64,000 nucleotides of DNA, taken from Mytilus trossulus (taxonomy: Eukaryota; Mollusca; Bivalvia; Mytilida; Mytilidae). The DNA is taken from the NCBI RefSeq assembly GCF_036588685.1, contig NC_086376.1, positions 12,601,911-12,665,910 on the forward strand, written 5' to 3'. Of the stretch, positions 27,401 through 36,400 are shown in pieces. Under the pieces are notes generated by a model. That model saw only the letters and a program-made list of their open reading frames with translations. It was not told the origin of the DNA and did not search any database. Within the stretch, counting starts at the first letter, position 1. Every line of letters begins with the position of its first letter. The position numbers and the translations under genes are program-made.

Positions 27401-30400
27401 AATGGCCGTGGAGAAATGAAAAAAGCTAAAGAACTGTTTGATCCAGAAGATTCTGATTTGAAATGGATCATAATAGATCAAGCCCGTTTTCCAAATATGA
27501 CAAAATGCCCTATCACTCTGAAACAAGTACGAAAATTGGGACTCAAAACAGGCTGTGAGGTGAATGCTAATGACATCTTAGAATGTGCAAAATACATAGA
27601 GTCAAAACCACATGAAGACGCCCAAGATCGGAGATCGTCACAATTGTTTGAGTTTCTCCAGAGAAACCCACAGCTTTTGCGAAGCATTACAGGACAGACT
27701 AATCTATCAGAAAAGCTTACGAACGTGCATTTCATAAAACCAAGCTGTAGAATGGAAAACTTTCCTGAAATGTTACCCTGGTTTAAATCTTATTTCCCAT
27801 TTTGTAAGCCATCAGAACTAATTGATCATCAATTCGTTCTTCTCACAGGAAGTGTTCAGCCTGTATTACCAAAAGATGTCACACCTGAATTGTGTAGAGT
27901 ATTCAGTTGGAACAAAACACCAACCATCAAAAGTGTAATAGAACAGCTATTTATCATCATTCGGCTATACGAGGACAAGTACAAACCACACCTTCTGCCA
28001 CTAATTAATCAAATTTACAACTTCTTATCTGTAAATTATAGTAGAGCCAGCGAGGTCACACCTCTTAAATCAGAAAAATGGATTTGGACTGGATTCGGCT
28101 TTGAACCATCATGTAATATAGTTATAGAAACCAAAGACTCCGACATCTCGTTACAACCGTATCTATTTTCATTGCCTCCAGAATTCAGGACACAAAAGCT
28201 GATACAGTTTTTCAATCGGATGAACTGTGTGAATTGTCAAGGAACAGATCTTTTATTGAGAGTTCTACAGATGATTCAAGACAAATACGAAGGTGAATAC
28301 CAGAATGAACGAGAATCAAAAAGTGATCTTCATCTATGTATGAAAATATTGAACAGTTTGAAAGAATGTGATGATATTGATGAAAGAGTCCTGATTCCAA
28401 TACATACTTATACTACAGGAAGAGTTATATTAAAACCAGCAAACGAATGCAACTATTGCAACGACGACTGGCTTAAGGGAGCAGCAGAAGAAGATGGTGA
28501 CGAGATATACTACGTACATCCTGATATATCTCATGACACGGCAGTGAAACTAGGCGTACCTTCGCTTACAGATAAGTTACTTGAGGATACAGAAGGCATT
28601 GAAGAATGGGGACAGACTGAACCTCTGACAAGAAGGATAAAAAATCTGATAAAGGATTACAAAGATGGACTATCAGTACCAAAAGAAATTGTGCAAAATG
28701 CCGATGACGCAGGTGCTACGAAGGTCACTTTCATGTATGACGAACGTGAAAATAAACAGTTTAGAACAAAACTACTTGACTGCAATATGGCAAAATGTCA
28801 AGGACCAGCCTTATGGGCATACAATGATGCTACTTTTTCCAAAAAGGACTTTGAAAACATCACTAAATTAAGTGGAGCAACAAAAGAAGACGATAGCTCA
28901 AAAATAGGAAAATTTGGATTGGGGTTTTGTTCTGTCTACAACTTAACAGAGGTACCAAGCTTTGTGTCTGGTAACCAGATAGTGATATTTGATCCACATA
29001 CCACATACCTAGGTTCTGCCCTTAGGAATAAGAATCAACCGGGGATCAAAATTGATACAACGACAAATCATTCAGTTCTAAAAAGAATGAAATCACAGTT
29101 TGAGCCATACAATGAGGTATTTGGTTGTAATCTCAACCCCGAGAAAGGAAACATGCAATTGAATGGAACTTTATTTAGGTTTCCGTTGAGAACAGAGGAA
29201 CAAGCCGGGGCGCCAAGTGAAATAAGTGACAAAGTTTACAATCGTAAAGAGATGGTGGAGCTTATTGAAATATTTATAAAGGCATGCGGAAATTTGCTGT
29301 TGTTTACCCAAAATGTAAATGAAATTGAATTTTATCACTTACCTGCAAACAAAACAGATCCGAGAGAAGCAATTCTACTGTATTCTGCGCATCGGCAGTT
29401 TAAACATACGATTGAGAAGCCGTTTGGAAAAAGCATATGTACTGGAAAGGAAATAACAGTGTTACGAGACATGGCTGAAAGTCTGAGATTAACCAAAAGA
29501 AACAGACACCATGAGTTGATGACAATATCGAAGAGTATTGTCCAAGAAATAGTTATAAATGCAGACAACAATTTAAAAGGATTAGATATAACTGGTTATT
29601 CTTCGAAATCGACATGGCTGATAACCTGGGCATCAGGCGTTGATAGGAGCAAAATGGTGGCACTGAATTCTAGTAAAAAAGGTGTATTGCCACTTGGTAG
29701 TGTTGCTTGTCTTTTGGAAAAACACGATGAAGATACATACAGCACCTCTTCATTGGAGAAATCTCCATTTGGATTTTATCAGACCAGCCATCTCTTTTGT
29801 TACCTTCCATTACCGGTAGAAAGTAAATTCCCTGTTCATATAAATGGATCATTTGCTGTCAGTTCAGATCGCCGACGTCTGTCTTGTAAAACAACAGACG
29901 ACAAAGACGCATTCGACAGTGAATGGAATGAAGCCCTTTTATCTGATGCAATTTGTCGTGCTTATATTACATTCCTGGAACATTTGCCTAACCTGAATAT
30001 TGATCCTAATGAGCATTACTTTAAACAGTGGCCTGTGGAAGACATGGAGCAAGGAATTTTTGCACTACTAAAGGAATCATTTTATAGAACTATATCAGAT
30101 ACATTAAAACAACCTGTTGTTTTTAGGCGAGGAGACAAATCGGTGTGCCTTAATCGATCTAAATTTCTAGATCCAGTTTTGATGGAAGCTGAGTTTGCCG
30201 AAAAGGCGTTTCAAATGTGCATTGAACATTTTGAAAATGAAGAAATTACAATTATACGTTTACCAACAAATATTAGGAACTGTTTCAAGAACTATGGCTG
30301 CGATAGTGCATTTAAGGAACGAATTTTGAGCGTAGTTTCGTTTTATTCTGTGGTTGTTTTTCCATTTCTGACATCTGATAACCGGGATTCATCTACGAAT

Positions 30401-33400
30401 GACCAGTTGATTATTTTTGCATTAGATGTTTGTAGAAGATCCGAAGATCTTTTTCACGTAATGAAATCAATTTGTTGCATTCCAACAGCTCCAAACAGAC
30501 TTTTTAGATGTCCTAATGAAACAATTGATAAAAACGGATTAGTAGGGCCTCTTTTTGAAGTGAACGATGAACGATTTGTTGATTTAACGGATGCGAGATA
30601 CGACACACAAGAGCGGTTAGATGCATTATACCAGCTAGGTATGATTACAGGCGAACTTTCAGACAAAATGGTTATTGACAGAGCACATTCAATCCAGTCA
30701 CTCGCAAATACAGATTTGACTCGTGCATTAGATCGATGTAGAAAGTTTGTTTCTTACATCTACAAACACCGTGCAAATATAATTTCAAATGAAAAACTTC
30801 TAACAGAACTTCAAGCAATAAAGTTTCTCCCTGTCAAGAGAAGACCGAGGCACTGGAAGATAATTTGGGGAGGGGGAGAACTTGATGTCACAGAGCAAGC
30901 ATGTTCTAAAGATGAAAATGAATGCATTCCTATACTATATGAATGTCCAATAAATTTACATGCAGAGTCTATCCTGGAACTGGTTTGTTCATTAGAGTCA
31001 GTTTTAGATAGATCAAGTCTTCCATATGGCATAGATCACACATTTTTTAAAGAATTAGGTGTTAAAGATGAGGATGGGGTAGATCTTAAAACTATTTTGG
31101 AAAATCTGAAGACTATTTGTCAATGTTTTGATGAGAAAGGTCCAGTTGCAGACGAACTAGACATTCTCGATAAAACTACCATGAAAATATACAAATACTT
31201 AGATAAAACATTTAAGCAGAATGCATACGATGAGGAACAGCTTGCAGAAATTTTGCAAGTTGCAGCTTTATATTCCGGAGAGAAACTTGTATTACTGAAT
31301 GGACAATTCATCCAACCTTGTCAGCTTTTTCTTGACCTATCAGAGGATTGCAGTCCTTATTTGTATGGTTTGAACACAGCAGTTCATTTGAGAACTTTGA
31401 AAGGATTTATGAATTTGCTGGGCATACACGAACAGTGCTCTGTTGAGACGACAATGCAAGTTTTAGCATCAATTCAGGAGCGAAATGAGACAAACGACAT
31501 GTCAGAAGATACAGTTAGGGTGTATGTTAAGCTTCTCAGAGTTTTAGTTCAAGCGAACGAACGAGAACAACTGCCTAAACAAAAATTCCAAAGCTTATAT
31601 ATTCCAGACACCAAAGGAGTCCTGACTCATGTAAGCAAACTATGTGTCGATGAAGTTAATATCACATCTTTAGGAAGAATGAAGTTTACTCATCCGAGTA
31701 TATCATTTGATATTGCATTTTCCTTAGGAATTAACTCAAAGCGCGAACAAAAGATTGAAGAATGCTCAAAACCAATTGAGATGTTTTCGAAAGATTTTGG
31801 TCAACACGAAGAACTTATAACAAGGATCAAGCGCATTTTATCTGGATATCCATGTGATGCTGGAGTTCTCAAAGAGTTACTACAGAATGCTGATGACGCT
31901 AAAGCATCAGAGGTACATATTGTTATAGACTATAATAATCATGAAACCGACAACTTGTTTTCCGATTCTTGGAAGCCCTTACAAGGCCCAGCCATACTTA
32001 TTTATAATGATAGTTCATTCTCGGAAGCTGACATCAGAGGTATACAGAAACTTGGCATAGGAAGTAAAGGAGAGGATCCAACAAAAACGGGACAATATGG
32101 CGTTGGGTTTAATGCAGTTTATCATCTAACTGATGTTCCATCTTTTTTAACTAAGGGAGACAATGTTGAAACCGGTGAAATCCTTTGTATGATGGATCCT
32201 CACTGTCAATTTGTTCCAAAAGCTACACCTGAAAGTCCTGGAAGGCAATATTTTCAAACAGAAATATTGAAAACGGATTACCCAAATGTATTCAAATGTT
32301 ACTACGAGGACTTGATTATGAAAGAACATGGAACTATTTTTAGACTTCCACTGAGAACTAGTACACTTGCTGCAACGTCAAAAATATCATCAAAAGACAT
32401 CAATGAAAGTTTCATTCGTCATTTGATTGAAAATTTTCAAGAGGAAATGTCAGAAATCTTGTTGTTTGTAAATAACGTTAAAACTGTGAGATTATCAGAA
32501 ATCGTTGATGGCCAGTTAAAAGAAAAATATGCTGTTAAAGTAGAAATGACGGATTCCGATGAGGCAAACAGACGACGATTTTATAAGGAACTGCACTCTT
32601 GCTCTTACAAGATAGGACAAACAAAAGATCCCGATTCCATTGAAATATCAGAGGTTAAGTACAAAATAAATGTGAATGATACATTTGGGATAAAGAATTG
32701 GATGATTGTTCGACGTATAGGATTCCCGGCGCATTCACCAGAAAGTGTTTTGGAAGCGTACAGACAAGACGAATTAGGAGTTCTGCCAAGAGGTGGCGTG
32801 GCTGTTCTGTTGCCAATCGAGGACAAAATTCTACCCTCAAAAGGACGTGCTTTCTGCTTTTTACCACTCCCATTGGACACAGGAATGCCAGTTCATATCA
32901 ATGGACATTTTGTACTAGATCACGAAGCGAGGCGAAACTTGTGGACAGAGGAAAAAGAAGGTTATCGATCTGCATGGAATAAGACGTTATTGAAAAACAT
33001 AATAGCACCAGCTTATGCTAGTGCTCTACATTTGGTTAAAGATAACCTAGGTTTACAGGAGGGGACATTGATGACCGAAAAAGAGGTGACAAAACTGAAC
33101 GATGTATATCACACATTTTGGCCTGAGGTTTGCAAAGCAAGTAATGAATACTTTAAATTTCTAGCTGAGAGTATTTATCAATGGATCTTTCAAAATGAAG
33201 AATCACTTTTCTTAAGTTATAAATATATGGAAGAAGCTCAAGTAGAAGTAAAGTTTTATCCTCTCATATGTAGCGAAATGGTTTTCCCATGTGTATTCAA
33301 CACACTAACGGAAGGAACACTGCCCAGTGCATCAATAGAATTGATTTCCAACGTCAGTCAAAATATAGGTGAACGTGTCGTTAGTCTACAGAGAAATGTT

Positions 33401-36400
33401 CAAAAATTAGAAGATGAAACGAAAAGACAAACCAGCATGCATACTTTGGTTCGCCTCCTAAAAGACTTGGGCATTAAACTGCTTGATTCACCCAAAGCAA
33501 TTTTGAACAGTTTGAAGGCATCTGAAGTGAAAATAACCGAAATATCGCCAGATTTTCTCATATATTTTTTGAAATCTTTCGATTCTGAAAATGCAGACAA
33601 ATGTCATATTGGTAATATTCGCGAAGCAATTGAACAGACTACATTAAGATCAGTCGAAAATCTTGTGACATGTATCAAGTATTGCCAACAGAGTACGACC
33701 TTTGAGGATGAAATTGAAGGTTTACCACTATGTCTGACCAACGATCGTATCTTGCGAGTTTTCAGCACAGACTATCCAGTGTTTAGTTCAAAGTTTTGCT
33801 ACATATTAAACGAATCTTCAAGTTTGTTTCTTCACTCGGAATTGGTTAATTTTATTTCAAGAACATCGACTGGAATAAAATTATTTACAATTGATTCTTT
33901 TTCTGAATTACTGTATAACACATTGACCGCCGAAATGTACAGAACACACAACCAAGATGTAAAATGGAATCCACAAATACGACAAATCCCAAATAAATCG
34001 TGGATTGAGTCGGTTTGGATGTTTTTGAACTCCGAAGTCAAAGAATATATAAATAACTGCAAGCAAGACGCACCCGTCATCACATCGGAAACTATATTAA
34101 CATTGTTAAGACCAGTACTTCCATGGTGTCTTATGCCTTGCATTGAGGAACCAGTGAATGAGAAGTTTGACAACTACAAGCCAATTTTGACTCCACTTGA
34201 CAAATCGATGTGTGTATTGAACAACGAAAGTTATTCAGGATATCTTAGGAAAGCTCTAGAAAGTCTTAACCTACCGTGCATTGACAGTTTGGTTGCCCCG
34301 AGTGATAGACTGATTTTAAATCACATTATTGTCAATCATAAAAATGCTGGAGCCCTTTTAGATTTTCTTTATCAGCACAAAACCGAAATCTATAATAGAC
34401 GTATAAGTGTTAGAAATTGCTATGAGATAATGGGATTCATTTGCGAAAATCTGGACCAAATACTAGAAAACTGTGATGCTGAAATCGAAATAGACAAGAT
34501 CAAGGCAATCCCATTACATTCAAATGTAAACGGACATAACATTAGTATTAATGGACATTCTAGCATATTAGTTCTCGACGAATCTGTAAGTCGAGACATA
34601 GTTGTTGACGGGATTGAAGAATGGGCTGTTTCGTCAGGAACAATCTTGCTTAAAACCTCGTCAAAACTGAAAAAGCTGTACGCTAGGATGGGTTTAACAA
34701 ACGAAAATGTTAAACCTATTGACGTTTATACTAATTACTTGCTACCAAAGTTTCAATATTTGCCAAGGCGGGTTCATTTGAAGCATCTAGAATACATTCA
34801 AAACAGTCTTTTGGCCAAATCTTTCGAATTTGATGAACATCAAAAAGATCTAATAACGGTTCTTCAAAATGTTGCTTTTGTTCCAGACAACCAAAATATT
34901 CTCTTTAACGCATCACATTTCAAGAATCCTTTCAATGATTTGATGAAACTGATGTGTTGTTCGGATGAATTTCCAGGTGAACCATTTGACAAACGAAACT
35001 GGAAATACTTACTAGAAACAGCAGGAATCCAGAACGAAATCACAAGAGAACTAATAGTGGAATTTGCACACATAGTAGAGAACTTAGGTCGTTTTCAAGT
35101 AACAGACGAAGCAAAACACAAATCTGCAAGCTTAATTGATTACATCCTTAATAGAAATGAAGTACAAAAAGAAGGTGTACTGAGAGACATTAGAGATATC
35201 AAATTTATTGTGCCACATACTGTCGAAAAATGGAAAAATCATATCTTTAAACAACCGGAGACTAAGCTCATTTGCTTTCACAACTCGGTTCCTGAAGAAT
35301 ATTCTGATATGTGCTGGAGTACATGTTCAATTCTACCATATTTTGCCAATCCTCAAAGTATTCGTTTTAAATCAGTCAAAATTCAAAATGAGATGCTTCA
35401 ACAGTTGCAAGTGCAAAAAGAACCCTCTTTGGACAATGTGATTCATCATACTCAGAATATTTGTGATTCTTTGAAGATGTTGGCAAATCAAAATGGAATT
35501 CAAGATAAACATGTAGTTTGGATTGAGCAAGTCTTGATTCATTTATACGCATGGCTTCTCAAATATAAAGATTCCAACTCAGAAAATTTAAAGAAATCCC
35601 TTGCGCAAAAACCGATAATCTTCATTCCAAAGTCGAAGTTATTTGTCACCTGTGATCGAGTAGTTAAGAGCTTACAAGTAGAGGAAATCACACCATATCT
35701 GATGGAAGTACCGGAACAATATGGTGCCTATTTTAAGTTATTTGAACTTTTAGGCATGAACACACGTGAAAATATTTGTAACTTTGTTAGGGTTCTAGCT
35801 TATCTCCAGCTAGATGTTAGAAACGATAAACTCCATGTTAACGAATTACAAACTGTGAGAAAAGCCCTTCAAGGGATTTGCACTCATCTGACTTTTTTGG
35901 ATGATCAACTGAAAACTGATTTAACTAATATAGACACATTGTTCTTACCAACAAGGGATAAGTTTCTAACCAATGCGAGACAAATAGTTTTTTCGAACAA
36001 TAGGGACTATGAGGAAAAGATTGGGAATGATATTGGAATGCCATACATGATGGATTTGAATGAATTGAATGTCGTCGGTGTAGGAAACATTGTTTCAGAT
36101 TTCAAGAAAATGCCTTTAAAATTGCAACCACATATCTTATCGGATATGATATCAAAAGAACTAAATGCTGAATCGCTGACTTTCCGATTTGACGAGAAAG
36201 GACGGTTATTTCGTGATTTCATAGTCACACCACAATTTTTAGAAGCTGCAGTAAGAATATCTGTCCATTGCCGGGACAGAAAAGCATTTCAAGCTAAAGA
36301 GACGGAAATAGATGTTGATAAAATAATAACAAGTATTGAAAATTTACAAATAATGCAGGTTGATATGGTCCAATTAAAGCTAGTGTTTGGAAGCAACATT